Part shown: positions 24,989 through 34,284 of the stretch, in pieces
Numbering within the stretch: position 1 is the first letter of the stretch
Layout: every line of letters starts with the position of its first letter
From: Pseudomonas xantholysinigenes
Lineage (GTDB): Bacteria; Pseudomonadota; Gammaproteobacteria; Pseudomonadales; Pseudomonadaceae
NCBI RefSeq assembly: GCF_014268885.2
Contig: NZ_CP077095.1
Location: 3,105,501-3,169,500, forward strand
DNA: 64,000 nt
Direction of reading: 5' to 3'
Position numbers and translations under genes: made by a program
The notes under the pieces: generated by a model
The model's input: the letters and a program-made list of their open reading frames with translations, nothing else
Database searches by the model: none
Told to the model about the DNA's origin: nothing

Positions 24989-26518
24989 TCAGCGATCGCC
25001 CAACGGCGTGTCCGGCGCCTGCAACCACTGGCGCAGGCGGGTTTTCAAGACCTTGCCGTAGCTGTTCTTGGGCAACTCGTCGCAGAACAGGTACTTCTTC
25101 GGCTTCTTGAACGAGGCCATGCGCGCCAGGAACCAATGGTTCAGCACCTGGGCATCGAGGCTACCGGGCGCACGTGACACCACGAAGGCCACCACCGACT
25201 CGCCCCATTCGGCGTCGGCTTCGCCCACCACGCAGGCCTCGAACACCTCGGGGTGCTGCATCAACACCTCCTCGACCTCGCGCGGATAGATGTTGCTGCC
25301 GCCAGAGATGATCACATCCTTGCTGCGGTCGGTGAGTGTGAGGTAGCCCAGGGCATCCAGGCAACCGATATCGCCGGTGCGCAACCAGCCATCCACCAGG
25401 GTGGCCGCGGTGGCCTGCGGGTTGGCCCAATAGCCCTGCATCACCGCTGCACCGCGCACGGCGATCTCACCCGCGACGCCGGGCGCCTGGGGTTGACCGT
25501 CGGCATCCAGCACGCGCACCTCGACGCACGACTGGGCCCGACCCACCGAGGCGGCGCGGCTCGCCCAGTCGGGCTGGGCACGGTCGGCAATGACCGCGCG
25601 GGGCAAGGCGGTGATGGTCATCGGGCACTCGCCCTGGCCGTAGATCTGCACCAGGCGTGGGCCGAAGGTGTCGAGGGCTTCGCTCAGGTCGGCGAGGTAC
25701 ATAGGCCCACCGCCGTAGACAATGGTCTTGATGCCATCGCCGGCGTAGCCCTGGCGACGGGCCTGCTCGACCATGCGCTTGACCATGGTCGGTGCCGCGA
25801 ACAGGCTGACCTGGCCCAGCTGCCGCGCCAGGCCGAACAACTCCTCGGCCTGAAATCCGTGTGACACGGGCACCACATGGCGGGCGCCGCAGCGCACATG
25901 AATGAAGTTGTACAGGCCAGCGCCATGGGACATCGGCGCGGCGTAGACCACCGCGTCATCGGCCGACACCGGGTCGACATCCAGCGGATAGCACAGCGAC
26001 ATGGCCATCAGGTTGCCATGAGAGAGCATCACGCCCTTGGAGCGCCCGGTGGTGCCAGAGGTGTAGAACAGCCAGGCCAGGTCGCTGTCCTGGCGTGGGA
26101 ACGGGGCCTGCAGCTCATCGCCGGATACCGGGGCGTCCTGCGTGGGCGCCACCAGTTCGCGGCACTCGCCTGGCAGTTCGGTGAAAACATCGCCGGTATC
26201 GGTGTAGACCAGCCGCGCCCCGGCGTTCTCGGCAATCCAGGCGGCCTCCAGGGCGTGCAGCTTGCTGTTGATCGGCACGGCCACTGCCCCGCTCCACCAA
26301 ATGGCGTAGAGCAGTTCGAGGTAAGCGCAGCTGTTTTTCATCAGCAACGCGACCCGGTCGCCCGGGCCTATGCCGTGGGTATCGCGCAGCGCCTGGGCCC
26401 GCGCCCTGACCCGTGAAGCGAAGGCCTGGTAGTCGGCGACCTGGCGGGTCCCCTCGAACAGCGCCGGGCGCTGGGGCCAGCGTTGCGCGGCATCAAGCAG
26501 CCAGTGGGCAATGTTCAT
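24989..26518 (-). CDS. Acyl-CoA synthetase (AMP-forming)
   Basis: 509 residues of the ANL superfamily. P-loop YTSGTTGRSKGVML, the A5-type YGQGE, the hinge region GWLRTGDIGCLDALGYLTLTDRSKDVIISGG and the catalytic C-terminal lysine in KNSYGKVLKT are all present. Converts a carboxylic acid to its CoA thioester. Starts 3 nt after the thiolase stop, so translation is probably coupled. The substrate is not identifiable; the neighbours suggest a medium-chain or aromatic-derived acid. Confidence 0.92.
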   Translation of the reverse strand: MNIAHWLLDAAQRWPQRPALFEGTRQVADYQAFASRVRARAQALRDTHGIGPGDRVALLMKNSCAYLELLYAIWWSGAVAVPINSKLHALEAAWIAENAGARLVYTDTGDVFTELPGECRELVAPTQDAPVSGDELQAPFPRQDSDLAWLFYTSGTTGRSKGVMLSHGNLMAMSLCYPLDVDPVSADDAVVYAAPMSHGAGLYNFIHVRCGARHVVPVSHGFQAEELFGLARQLGQVSLFAAPTMVKRMVEQARRQGYAGDGIKTIVYGGGPMYLADLSEALDTFGPRLVQIYGQGECPMTITALPRAVIADRAQPDWASRAASVGRAQSCVEVRVLDADGQPQAPGVAGEIAVRGAAVMQGYWANPQATAATLVDGWLRTGDIGCLDALGYLTLTDRSKDVIISGGSNIYPREVEEVLMQHPEVFEACVVGEADAEWGESVVAFVVSRAPGSLDAQVLNHWFLARMASFKKPKKYLFCDELPKNSYGKVLKTRLRQWLQAPDTPLGDR

Positions 26519-26521
26519 GGG

Positions 26522-27700
26522 CTAGACCCGCACCGCCTGCAACACGCTGGCATAGTTGGCCACGGCCATCCCGCCCATGTTGAACAGCAAGCCGAACTCC
26601 GCGCCTGGTACCCCCAGACCGATGGGGTTGCCAGTCAGCTGGGCAAAGCCCAGGGCATGCATCGACACCCCCGTGGCCCCGACCGGATGGCCCTTGGCCT
26701 TGAGCCCACCGGACAGGTTCACCGGCAAGCGCCCGCCCTGGCGCACGGTGCCATCGTCCAGCGCCCGATGCCCTTCGCCGCGCGGCGCCAGGCCCATGGC
26801 CTCGTAGATCAGCAGCTCGGCGATGGTGAAGCAGTCGTGCACCTCGGCGAAGCTCAGGTCGTTCAGGGTCACGCCCGCCTCGCGCAGGGCCCCATGGATC
26901 GCCCGCTGCGGCCCCTCGAAGGCCAGCACGTCGCGTCGCGCCAGCGGCAGGAAATCATTCACCTGGGTCATCGCGCGGATCGCCACCTGCCGACGCAGGG
27001 TGCGAGCACGCTTGGGCGAAGCGAGAATGATCGCCGCCGCGCCGTCGCTGATCAGCGAGCAATCGGTCAGGCGCAACGGCGCCGCGATCAGCGGGTTGCT
27101 CGGCGACACGTTGTTGCAGTGTTCGAAATCCATCACCCGGTGCATCTGCGCCAATGGGTTGGCCATGGCATTGGCGTGGTTCTTCACCGCAATCGCCGCC
27201 ATCGACGCCAGCGGGCTGTGATAGCGCTCGGTATATTGCTGCGCCACCTGGCCGAACAACTGGGGAAAGCTCAGCCCGGTTTCATCCAGGCCGTGCTGGT
27301 AGCCAGCCCCGGCCAGGGCCTGGGTGACTTCAGCGGTGCTGTTGCTGGTCATTTTCTCCGCGCCGACCACCAGCACCAGTTCGGCGGCGCCGCTGCGGAT
27401 GGCATTGATGCCCGCCTGGATTGCCGCCGCACCAGAGGCGCAGGCGTTTTCACAGCGGCTGGCGGGTTTGAAGCGCAGTTGCGGGTCGGCCTGCAGCATC
27501 AGCGAAGCGGGGAAGCCATCGGGCACCAGGCCCGAGTTGAAATGACCGAGGTACAGTGCGTCGATCTCGGCGGCGTCGATCCCGGCGTCCTTGAGCGCAT
27601 CGCGGGTGACTTGCACGACCAGGTCTTCGAGATTTTGCCCATCCAGGCGACCGAACGGGCTGTGAGCAGCGGCGACGATGGAGACTGAATCATGAAACAT
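26522..27700 (-). CDS. Thiolase-family acetyl-CoA acyltransferase
   Basis: 392 residues, SCP-x-like/bacterial acetyl-CoA acetyltransferase type. Nucleophilic cysteine in ENACASGAAAI, HDCFTIAELL, and AKGHPVGATG with the catalytic histidine are present. Cleaves a 3-ketoacyl-CoA with CoA or condenses two acyl-CoAs. First gene of the operon with the ligase and transporter; dehydrogenase and hydratase genes for a full beta-oxidation cycle are not nearby. Divergent from the PAS-LuxR regulator. Confidence 0.92.
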   Translation of the reverse strand: MFHDSVSIVAAAHSPFGRLDGQNLEDLVVQVTRDALKDAGIDAAEIDALYLGHFNSGLVPDGFPASLMLQADPQLRFKPASRCENACASGAAAIQAGINAIRSGAAELVLVVGAEKMTSNSTAEVTQALAGAGYQHGLDETGLSFPQLFGQVAQQYTERYHSPLASMAAIAVKNHANAMANPLAQMHRVMDFEHCNNVSPSNPLIAAPLRLTDCSLISDGAAAIILASPKRARTLRRQVAIRAMTQVNDFLPLARRDVLAFEGPQRAIHGALREAGVTLNDLSFAEVHDCFTIAELLIYEAMGLAPRGEGHRALDDGTVRQGGRLPVNLSGGLKAKGHPVGATGVSMHALGFAQLTGNPIGLGVPGAEFGLLFNMGGMAVANYASVLQAVRV

Positions 27701-27775
27701 GGTGATTTTCTTCTGTCCTTGAAGCGAGTATTCCCTACAATGGCGCAGCGCCCGAACCCCATGCTAGTTGGGGCA

Positions 27776-27797
27776 ACTACGTACGCGAATACGTAGT
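27776..27797. promoter_or_regulatory. Perfect inverted repeat, likely operator of the PAS-LuxR regulator
   Basis: ACTACGTA / TACGTAGT separated by 6 bp, 44 nt before the luxR-type start and 75 nt before the thiolase start, in a 141-bp divergent gap. A looser CCCCA/TGGGG dyad lies beside it (27757-27773). LuxR-type regulators bind such symmetric sites. Confidence 0.55.
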
Positions 27798-27841
27798 GAG
27801 TCATACGCGGCATGACCCCAAGTACCGAGGCAGGATGCCCG

Positions 27842-28414
27842 ATGACCGTAGACAGCCTTCCCTTGCAGGACCTCGAGCGCATGGCGTTCCAGGCCTCCCC
27901 CGCGCCGCAGATGGTCACTGCCCATCGGCGCATGCTCGATTGCAACCAGGCGTTCGTGCGGTTGTTCGGCTACCAGCGGGACGAACTGCGCGGCAACCTG
28001 ACCCTGCTGCTGTACCCCTCCCATGCCGATTACCAGAGCATTGGCGAGCGCAGCGAGCATTGGCTCAAAGCCGGGCCGGGCGCGTTCTATACCGATGAGC
28101 GTTTCATGCAGCATCGCAACGGCGAGGTGTTCTGGGCCCGGGCCCATGGTTTCACCCTGACCCTGGATGATCCATTCAAACTGATGGTGTGGCATTTCGA
28201 GCGCATCGACCGCCAGCCCGCGCCCACGGTGCAACTGACGGCGCGGGAGCGGGAAATATCCTTGCATATCGTCAACGGCCTGACCTGCAAGGAAGTGGCA
28301 CGCCAACTCGGGATTTCTCATCGCACGGTGGAAGTGCATCGGGCGCGGTTGATGAAGAAATTGCAGGCCAAGAACAGCGCGGAGCTGGTGTCGAAGATCA
28401 TTTTCATCAGCTGA
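27842..28414 (+). CDS. PAS-LuxR transcriptional regulator
   Basis: 190 residues: an N-terminal PAS domain (MVTAHRRMLDCNQAFVRLFGYQRDELRG start) and a C-terminal GerE/LuxR HTH (LTAREREISLHIVNGLTCKEVARQLGISHRTVEVHRARLMKKLQAK). No receiver domain. ATG 27842 has AGGA upstream; an ATG at 27812 would add ten residues. Probably senses a small ligand or redox cue and activates the divergent thiolase-ligase-transporter operon through the inverted repeat at 27776-27797. Confidence 0.9.
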   Translation: MTVDSLPLQDLERMAFQASPAPQMVTAHRRMLDCNQAFVRLFGYQRDELRGNLTLLLYPSHADYQSIGERSEHWLKAGPGAFYTDERFMQHRNGEVFWARAHGFTLTLDDPFKLMVWHFERIDRQPAPTVQLTAREREISLHIVNGLTCKEVARQLGISHRTVEVHRARLMKKLQAKNSAELVSKIIFIS

Positions 28415-28500
28415 TCAGGCCCGCCCCCACAAGATTCGCACCAGATTGAGAGATCTTGGCAGCAGCAAACACACCAGGCTCAAGCCAGGCCCTGTCGCTG

Positions 28501-28530
28501 TGGGAGTAGGCTTGCCCGCGAAGCAAGGCA
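28501..28530. repeat. Single REP element
   Basis: GTGGGAGTAGGCTTGCCCGC with the downstream GAAGC, one putida-type REP copy, 87 nt after the PAS-LuxR stop. Apart from this and the promoter at 28617-28644 the 296-bp gap holds no gene. Confidence 0.65.
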
Positions 28531-28616
28531 GGGGCGATTTGTTCCTTACAAACCAACGGCTCTAACCCGCCTGTTTCATCGATCACACTGATGATTACTA
28601 TCAACCCACTCAGCTG

Positions 28617-28644
28617 TTGAGCCCGGCAGACCGGCTCTTATAAT
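28617..28644 (+). promoter_or_regulatory. Sigma-70 promoter of the MFS exporter gene
   Basis: TTGAGC (28617-28622), 16 bp, TATAAT (28639-28644), a perfect -10. The leader then contains a 7-bp hairpin TCGCCTG/CAGGCGA at 28670-28686 before the ATG at 28711. Confidence 0.7.
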
Positions 28645-28710
28645 CGCGTCCACTTTCCCCCCCTCCCCATCGCCTGCTCCAGGCGACTTTCCCTTTTGGA
28701 AACCCAGACC

Positions 28711-29931
28711 ATGCCCAACCACTCTCCCCACAGCCCTCCCGAACATAGCCAACAAAGCCTCAAGCAACAGTGGCTGGCGATCCTCTCGGTCGCCGTGGGT
28801 GCCTTCGCCCTGGTGACCAGCGAGTTCCTGCCGGTGGGCGTGCTCAACGATGTCGCCGGCGACCTGGGCATCAGCGCGGGTCACGCAGGCCTGATGGTGA
28901 CCCTGCCCGGCATCATGGCTGCCCTCGCCGCGCCGCTGCTGTCGGTGGGCATCGGCACCCTGGACCGGCGCTACCTGCTCAGCGCCCTGACACTTATCAT
29001 GATCATCGCCAACTCGGTGGTGGCCTATGCCACCGACTTCAACCTGCTGCTGGTCGGTCGCGTGCTGCTGGGCATCAGCATCGGCGGTTTCTGGGCCACC
29101 GCCATTGCCCTGAGTGGCCGCCTGGCCCCCAAGGGCGTGGGTGTCGCCCAGGCCACCTCGATCATCATGGTCGGCGTGACCCTGGCCACCGTGCTGGGCG
29201 TGCCCGTGGGCACCTGGCTCAGTGGCCTGATGGGCTGGCGCATGACCTTCCTGGTCACCGCACTGCTGGGTGTACCGGTGTTGCTGGCCCAGGTGCTGCT
29301 GCTGCCCCGCCTGACCCCGGACAAGGCGATCCACGTCAGGGACCTGCCGGCGCTGTTCGTCAACCCCCTGGCCCGGGTCGGCCTGATCGCCGTGCTGCTG
29401 ATCGGCCTGGCACACTTTGCCGCCTACACCTACGTCGCGCCGTTCTTCAAGCACAACGCCAGCTTCGATGGGCCGACCATTGGCTCGCTGCTGTTGCTGT
29501 ATGGCGTGGCCGGGGTGATCGGCAACCTGTTCGCCGGCTTCGCCGCCAACCAGAGCGTGCGTCACACGCTGATGCTGGTGGCGTTGCTGATCGGTGTCGG
29601 CACGGCCCTGTTCCCCTACTTCGCCACCAGCCTGACCGGCGCCGCCATGTTGATCGCGCTGTGGGGCTTCGCCTTCGGCGCCTTCCCGGCCTGCGCCAGC
29701 ATCTGGATGTTCGTCGTCGCGCCCAAGGATGTCGAACGCGGCATGCCGCTGTTCGTCGCCATGTTCCAGGTGATCATCGCCCTGGGCTCGTTCTTCGGTG
29801 GGCAGATCGTCGACCAACTGGGCAGCGCGGTGTTGTTCAGCCTGGCCACCGCCCTGGTGGGCTGCGGTTTCGTCACAGTGCTGGTGCTGGGGCGCAATGT
29901 CAGCAATCGTCTGGTGGCCGAACCGTCCTGA
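28711..29931 (+). CDS. DHA1-type MFS exporter
   Basis: 406-residue, 12-helix transporter of the arabinose-efflux/AraJ-YdhP group: FALVTSEFLPVGVLNDVAGDLGIS, then ALSGRLAPKG and RMTFLVTALLGVPVL. Such proteins export drugs or metabolites. The ATG at 28711 is used; the frame also has TTG 15 nt earlier. A strong promoter with a hairpin leader precedes it. Converges with the HD-GYP gene. Substrate unknown. Confidence 0.9.
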   Translation: MPNHSPHSPPEHSQQSLKQQWLAILSVAVGAFALVTSEFLPVGVLNDVAGDLGISAGHAGLMVTLPGIMAALAAPLLSVGIGTLDRRYLLSALTLIMIIANSVVAYATDFNLLLVGRVLLGISIGGFWATAIALSGRLAPKGVGVAQATSIIMVGVTLATVLGVPVGTWLSGLMGWRMTFLVTALLGVPVLLAQVLLLPRLTPDKAIHVRDLPALFVNPLARVGLIAVLLIGLAHFAAYTYVAPFFKHNASFDGPTIGSLLLLYGVAGVIGNLFAGFAANQSVRHTLMLVALLIGVGTALFPYFATSLTGAAMLIALWGFAFGAFPACASIWMFVVAPKDVERGMPLFVAMFQVIIALGSFFGGQIVDQLGSAVLFSLATALVGCGFVTVLVLGRNVSNRLVAEPS

Positions 29932-29959
29932 ACGGCCAGGATGAACTTGGTGCTACTGG

Positions 29960-32803
29960 CTAGATCTGCCCCAGCCAGTAGCCCACATCCACCTCATCGA
30001 TCTGCTCGGGCCGCAGGAACCGCTCGGCATACTCGCGGTACACGCCACTGCCGAGGAACAGCCGCAACAGCTGGGCGTCGATATGGTTGTCGCGGGCCAT
30101 GAACACCAGGATCTTCACCGACTCGGACAAGGTCTTCGGTGCTTTGTAGGGACGGTCCGCTGCAGTCAGTGCCTCGAAGATATCGGCAATCGCCATCACT
30201 CGTTCGGCTATGCCCAACTGCGCCTCGCCCAGCCGCCGCGGGTAGCCGTTGCCATCCATCTTCTCGTGGTGGTTACCGGCGATCGCCGGCACTCGACGCA
30301 ACTGCCGCGGAAACGGCAGCGAGGTGAGCATGATGATGGTCTGTACGATGTGTTCGTTGACCTTGAAGCGCTCCTCGTCATTGAGGGTGCCCCGGCGAAT
30401 CGCCAGGTTGTACAGCTCGCCATGGTTGCTGGCATGGCTCGGCAGACGCATGTCGAAGCCCCAGGTGTTGCGGGGATCGTCCCTGGCCACCGGCGGCTTG
30501 CGCTCGCCCCAGGGCACGCGGTGTTCAGGGCGGTCCGCGAGCAAGTGCTCCTCGACAGGCAGCGGCGCGCTTACCTGGCCGGCAAAGCGGCTCTCCTCGT
30601 CACGGGAGATCCCCAGGCGGTTATCGAAGTGCCGCCACCAGCGGCGCTGACCAATACGCTGCAAGCGGGCGACATCGTCGTCGGCCATGAACTCGCCACC
30701 GATATTGGCCTCGGCGACGAAGGCGAATTCCTCGTGCAGCTCGGCGCGGCATTGCGCCAGCGCCTGCTGCAGCGCAGGCTGCGCCTCGCCATTGGCCAGC
30801 CCTTGCCAGTAGGCGATCTCGGCGTCGCGCCAGAGCACCTCGAAACGCATGCGCACTTCGTGGATGCGGTTGTACAGGGTCTCCAGCTTGGTGGCCTTGT
30901 CCACCACGTATTCGGGGCTGGTGACCTTGCCGCAGTCATGCAGCCAGGCCGCCACGCGGAATTCGTAGCGCTCGGCCTCGCTCATGGTGAAATCGGCGTA
31001 GGGGCCACGGTCGGCCTGCACGGCCTTGTCCAGCAGCATCTGCGCCAATTGCGGCACGCGCTCGCAATGGCCACCGGTGTAGGGGCTCTTGGCGTCAATG
31101 GCGTCGGCCAGCAACTTGATCATGCCGTCCAGCAGGCGCTGCTGCGCCTCCACCAGCTGGCGGGTCTCGATCGCCACGGCAGCGGCACCGGACAGCTCTT
31201 CGACGAAACGGCGGAACGGCTGGCTCAACTCACCTGAGCCACCCTGGGTGTTTTCAAGCTGCAAGACCAGAATGCCGAGCAACTGCTCGCTGCGATCGTT
31301 GAGCACCACGGCCAGGCTCTGCCCTTGCAAGGCCAGGGCCTGGGTCACGCTGGCCGCCAGGTCCTCGCTGGCCTCGACCCGCAGTTGCGTGGGGTAGGCT
31401 TCGCCTCGACAGCCTGCGGCCAGGTGCAAGTCGCCCCGGTCGGCATCGAACAGGTACACCGCCCCCGCACTGACGCCGGCGGCGTCCACCAGGTGGCGCA
31501 GCACGCCGTCGAGCATGCGCTCGAGCTGGGTCTCGCGGCTGAGCGTGAGGGTGATCGCCTGGAAGCTGCGGATCGTGCCGGACATGCGGCTGAGCACGCG
31601 GCTCAGTTCGCGTACCTCGCTGACCCGCGAGGTCACGCCCACCTCGCGGCTGAAATCGAAATCGGCCAGGCCTCGCACCTGTTCGGCCAGCAACCGCAAC
31701 GGGCGGCCGATGCGTTGCCCGAGCAGCCCGCCGAGCAACAACAGCAGCGCCATCAGCGCCGCCGTCCACAGCAACTGGTCGAACAATACCTTGCGCGCGC
31801 CGGCCAGCAGCTCGTGGGCCGGCACCGCAATCAGCACCTGCAGGTTCTGCCCGGCCAAGGCCAGCGGCACGCGCATGCCGTACCAGGTCTGCCCATCCAC
31901 CTGGTACGGCTGGGGCCGCCCGCCCGCAGGCAGCACCGCCTGGATCTGCTGCAAGCTCGGCACCCCAAGCTCGGCGATATGCGTCAGGCGCACCGCCTCG
32001 CCCTCGCGCACCACCACCCGCTGCAGGTCCGGATACGCCACCACGCTGCCCTGGTCATCGACCACGGCGATCTCGGTGCCGGGGGTGATACGCAGGTCGC
32101 GACTTTCGCTGGCCAGGTCGTTGACCGAGACATCCATGCCGATCACCGCCGCGCCATCGGCACTGCGCAGGGCCATGGTCAGGCCGATCTCACGGGTGGT
32201 GAAAAACACGTAAGGCCGGGTAAGCACGGTACTCGCTTGCCGGGAGGCTTCGACGAACCACGGGCGCAAGCGCGGATCGTAGCGGTAGTCCGGCTTGACC
32301 TGGGTCTTGAGCAAGACTTGGGCTCGGTCATAGAAGCGCCACTCGCCAAGCGGGGCGCCGGCGGCGTCGTGGCTGACACTTTGCACGAGGAAGACCGTGT
32401 CCGGTGGCGCTTCGAGCCGCTGCAGCAACTGTGGGTCGCGCAAGCGCCGCACCAGCAGGAAGTCACCGTTGGGGTAGCCCACATAGGTGGCGCTGAGCAT
32501 GCGGTTGGCGTTGAGGCATTCGACCAGCTGCGGCAACTGCTCCAGGCGTTGCGCAAGGTTGCCGGCGACCGGGTCGACCGCCAGCAGGCGCAGGCTGCTC
32601 TGCGCCGGATCGACCAGGCGGCGAGCGCGCTCCTCGATGGTCTTGCCGACCTGCTGGGCAGCGTCGCCCGCAGCCGCCACCAAGGTCTGGCGCACGCCCA
32701 GATAGCCTTGCCAGGCCAACGCCGCACCGAGCACCAGCATGCCGAGCATGATCGCCAGTGCCACCAGCAGTTGCAGCGAGATGCTGCGCCCTCGGTTGTT
32801 CAT
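29960..32803 (-). CDS. Membrane HD-GYP domain protein with dCache-like sensor, HAMP and GAF
   Basis: 947 residues, predicted c-di-GMP phosphodiesterase. Order: TM helix (about 8-35), large periplasmic Cache-type sensor, second TM helix (about 345-370), HAMP (RIGRPLRLLAEQVRGLADFDFSREV), a GAF-like region, then HD-GYP. The metal core is intact: LHDCGK, NHHEKMDGNGYPRRLG (a GNGYP form of GYP) and DIFEALTAADRPYK. Unusually, about 200 residues separate the HD and GYP halves, as in the extended HD-GYP subgroup. The start at 32803 overlaps the upstream small ORF by ATGA, better than the GTG at 32836. Confidence 0.88.
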   Translation of the reverse strand: MNNRGRSISLQLLVALAIMLGMLVLGAALAWQGYLGVRQTLVAAAGDAAQQVGKTIEERARRLVDPAQSSLRLLAVDPVAGNLAQRLEQLPQLVECLNANRMLSATYVGYPNGDFLLVRRLRDPQLLQRLEAPPDTVFLVQSVSHDAAGAPLGEWRFYDRAQVLLKTQVKPDYRYDPRLRPWFVEASRQASTVLTRPYVFFTTREIGLTMALRSADGAAVIGMDVSVNDLASESRDLRITPGTEIAVVDDQGSVVAYPDLQRVVVREGEAVRLTHIAELGVPSLQQIQAVLPAGGRPQPYQVDGQTWYGMRVPLALAGQNLQVLIAVPAHELLAGARKVLFDQLLWTAALMALLLLLGGLLGQRIGRPLRLLAEQVRGLADFDFSREVGVTSRVSEVRELSRVLSRMSGTIRSFQAITLTLSRETQLERMLDGVLRHLVDAAGVSAGAVYLFDADRGDLHLAAGCRGEAYPTQLRVEASEDLAASVTQALALQGQSLAVVLNDRSEQLLGILVLQLENTQGGSGELSQPFRRFVEELSGAAAVAIETRQLVEAQQRLLDGMIKLLADAIDAKSPYTGGHCERVPQLAQMLLDKAVQADRGPYADFTMSEAERYEFRVAAWLHDCGKVTSPEYVVDKATKLETLYNRIHEVRMRFEVLWRDAEIAYWQGLANGEAQPALQQALAQCRAELHEEFAFVAEANIGGEFMADDDVARLQRIGQRRWWRHFDNRLGISRDEESRFAGQVSAPLPVEEHLLADRPEHRVPWGERKPPVARDDPRNTWGFDMRLPSHASNHGELYNLAIRRGTLNDEERFKVNEHIVQTIIMLTSLPFPRQLRRVPAIAGNHHEKMDGNGYPRRLGEAQLGIAERVMAIADIFEALTAADRPYKAPKTLSESVKILVFMARDNHIDAQLLRLFLGSGVYREYAERFLRPEQIDEVDVGYWLGQI

Positions 32804-33054
32804 GGCTGTTCGCCCCACGCCTGCAGCACGACGCACCGAGGTGCCAGCCAGGCTGCACGATCAATCAACACGCAACCCATCCCAGGTACTCTCTGTGTGG
32901 CGGTTTCAACAGTGTAATCAGCCAATGCGATCGTGCTTGGCCGAAATGCGTCGTCGGCAGCCAGGCCACGCCGAATAGTTGCATAGCGCCACACATCATC
33001 CAGCACCTGCCGACGACCATATATCGGAAGCGAGCAGCCACCCCAAGCTATCAT
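32800..33054 (-). CDS. Small hypothetical protein coupled to the HD-GYP gene
   Basis: 84-residue reading frame from ATG 33054 whose TGA overlaps the HD-GYP start as ATGA, the arrangement of coupled genes. AGGTGG lies 4 nt before its ATG. The sequence (MIAWGGCSLPIYGRRQVLDDVWRY start; two cysteines near the end) resembles nothing I know, and no signal or membrane segment is evident. It uses more AT-ending and rare codons (ATA, AGA, GCA) than its neighbours. May be a regulator of the phosphodiesterase, or a chance frame. Confidence 0.45.
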   Translation of the reverse strand: MIAWGGCSLPIYGRRQVLDDVWRYATIRRGLAADDAFRPSTIALADYTVETATQRVPGMGCVLIDRAAWLAPRCVVLQAWGEQP

Positions 33055-33128
33055 TTTGCCACCTGCCACTGCCTGCCCTACGCTGGAGCTTGAGCCGTAC
33101 CTGAAAACGCCTCTGCGGGGTAGCGTCC

Positions 33129-34223
33129 ATGCACGCAAGCAAAGGGTTTGCCCTCCTTTTTCTCTGTGTTTGCTGCATCGCCACTGCGCGGGAGACACCA
33201 CCGCAGGTCTGGTCGGCCACCAGCGCCACCGAACCGAGCATCCAGTACCTGGGCGTGGGCGGCTGGCTCATGCACTGGCGCGGTGAAGGCGTGATGCTCG
33301 CCCCCTCCTTCAGCAACCCGGCAACGCTGTTCGAGGGTGTACCGCCGCTGTGGGTCAAGGCCGACAAGCAGCGCATCAATACCTACATGCGCCGCGCCCC
33401 CGCGGACGACGTCACCCTGCTGCTGGTCGGCCACGGCCATTACGACCACCTGCTCGACGTGCCTTGGGTGATGCACTGGTACGCGCGCAACGCCGAAGTC
33501 TACGGCTCGGATACCGTGGTCCACATGCTCCGTGCGTTCAAGGATCCCCGCCAAGTCGGCCAACACAATTGGCTCGACCCTGCCCGGGTCAGGAGCGCCC
33601 GAGGCTACATGGCAACCGTGCCCGGCTGCGCGGGCCGTAAACCACCTGCCCGACCCGGTTACTGGATCACCTCCAAGGGCGGGCATATCCGCGTCATGCC
33701 GATCGAGAGCATGCACGCGTCGCATCTACTGGGTCATACCTTCGCCCAGGGCGACTACCACGCCGACTTGCGCACGCCGCCCAGCAGCGTGTTCGGCTGG
33801 AAGCAAGGCCAATCCATGGCCTGGTTGATCGACCTGCTCAATGAGGACGGCAAGCCGGCCTACCGTATTCAATACCAGGACAGTGCCGCCTCCTCCCCAT
33901 GCGGCATTCTGCCAACGCCGCCGGACGCCACGCCGGTCGATGTGCTGGTGCTCGGCGTGGGCTCCTGGCGCCATGCCAGGCTCTACCCGCAACGGGTACT
34001 GGCCGCGACCCAGCCACGGATGGTGCTGCTCGGTCACTGGGAAAACTTCCTAGGCAACGACCCCGACGCCCCTGAGCCGATGAAAGGGCAGGAAGTCGCC
34101 GAGATGCAAGCTACCGTCGAAGACCTTGCACGCCAGCAGACACCACCGGCCACGGTGTATCTACCCAGCCCGTTCACGCGCATAGCCCTGCCTGCACCGC
34201 TAACCCTCCCCGCCGACCGATAG
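33129..34223 (+). CDS. Exported metallo-beta-lactamase-fold hydrolase
   Basis: 364 residues. N-terminal signal peptide (MHASKGFALLFLCVCCIATA), then an MBL fold with LVGHGHYDHLLD (HxHxDH zinc motif), later MHASHLLGH and a final LLGHWENF histidine. Probably periplasmic; substrate unknown. The family includes esterases, phosphodiesterases and lipid-acting enzymes such as NAPE-PLD relatives. It precedes the patatin-like gene by 61 nt, so the two may act on lipids together. GCGGGG lies 8 nt before the ATG. Confidence 0.82.
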   Translation: MHASKGFALLFLCVCCIATARETPPQVWSATSATEPSIQYLGVGGWLMHWRGEGVMLAPSFSNPATLFEGVPPLWVKADKQRINTYMRRAPADDVTLLLVGHGHYDHLLDVPWVMHWYARNAEVYGSDTVVHMLRAFKDPRQVGQHNWLDPARVRSARGYMATVPGCAGRKPPARPGYWITSKGGHIRVMPIESMHASHLLGHTFAQGDYHADLRTPPSSVFGWKQGQSMAWLIDLLNEDGKPAYRIQYQDSAASSPCGILPTPPDATPVDVLVLGVGSWRHARLYPQRVLAATQPRMVLLGHWENFLGNDPDAPEPMKGQEVAEMQATVEDLARQQTPPATVYLPSPFTRIALPAPLTLPADR

Positions 34224-34284
34224 CTGCCATGGCATTCGAGCAGACCCGACTGGCGTTCCCGGCACACTGGCGAAGGAGTCAGCC

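Noticed and set aside
28696..28710. Earlier TTG start for the MFS exporter
   Set aside because: Adds five residues without a better ribosome site; ATG 28711 is simpler.
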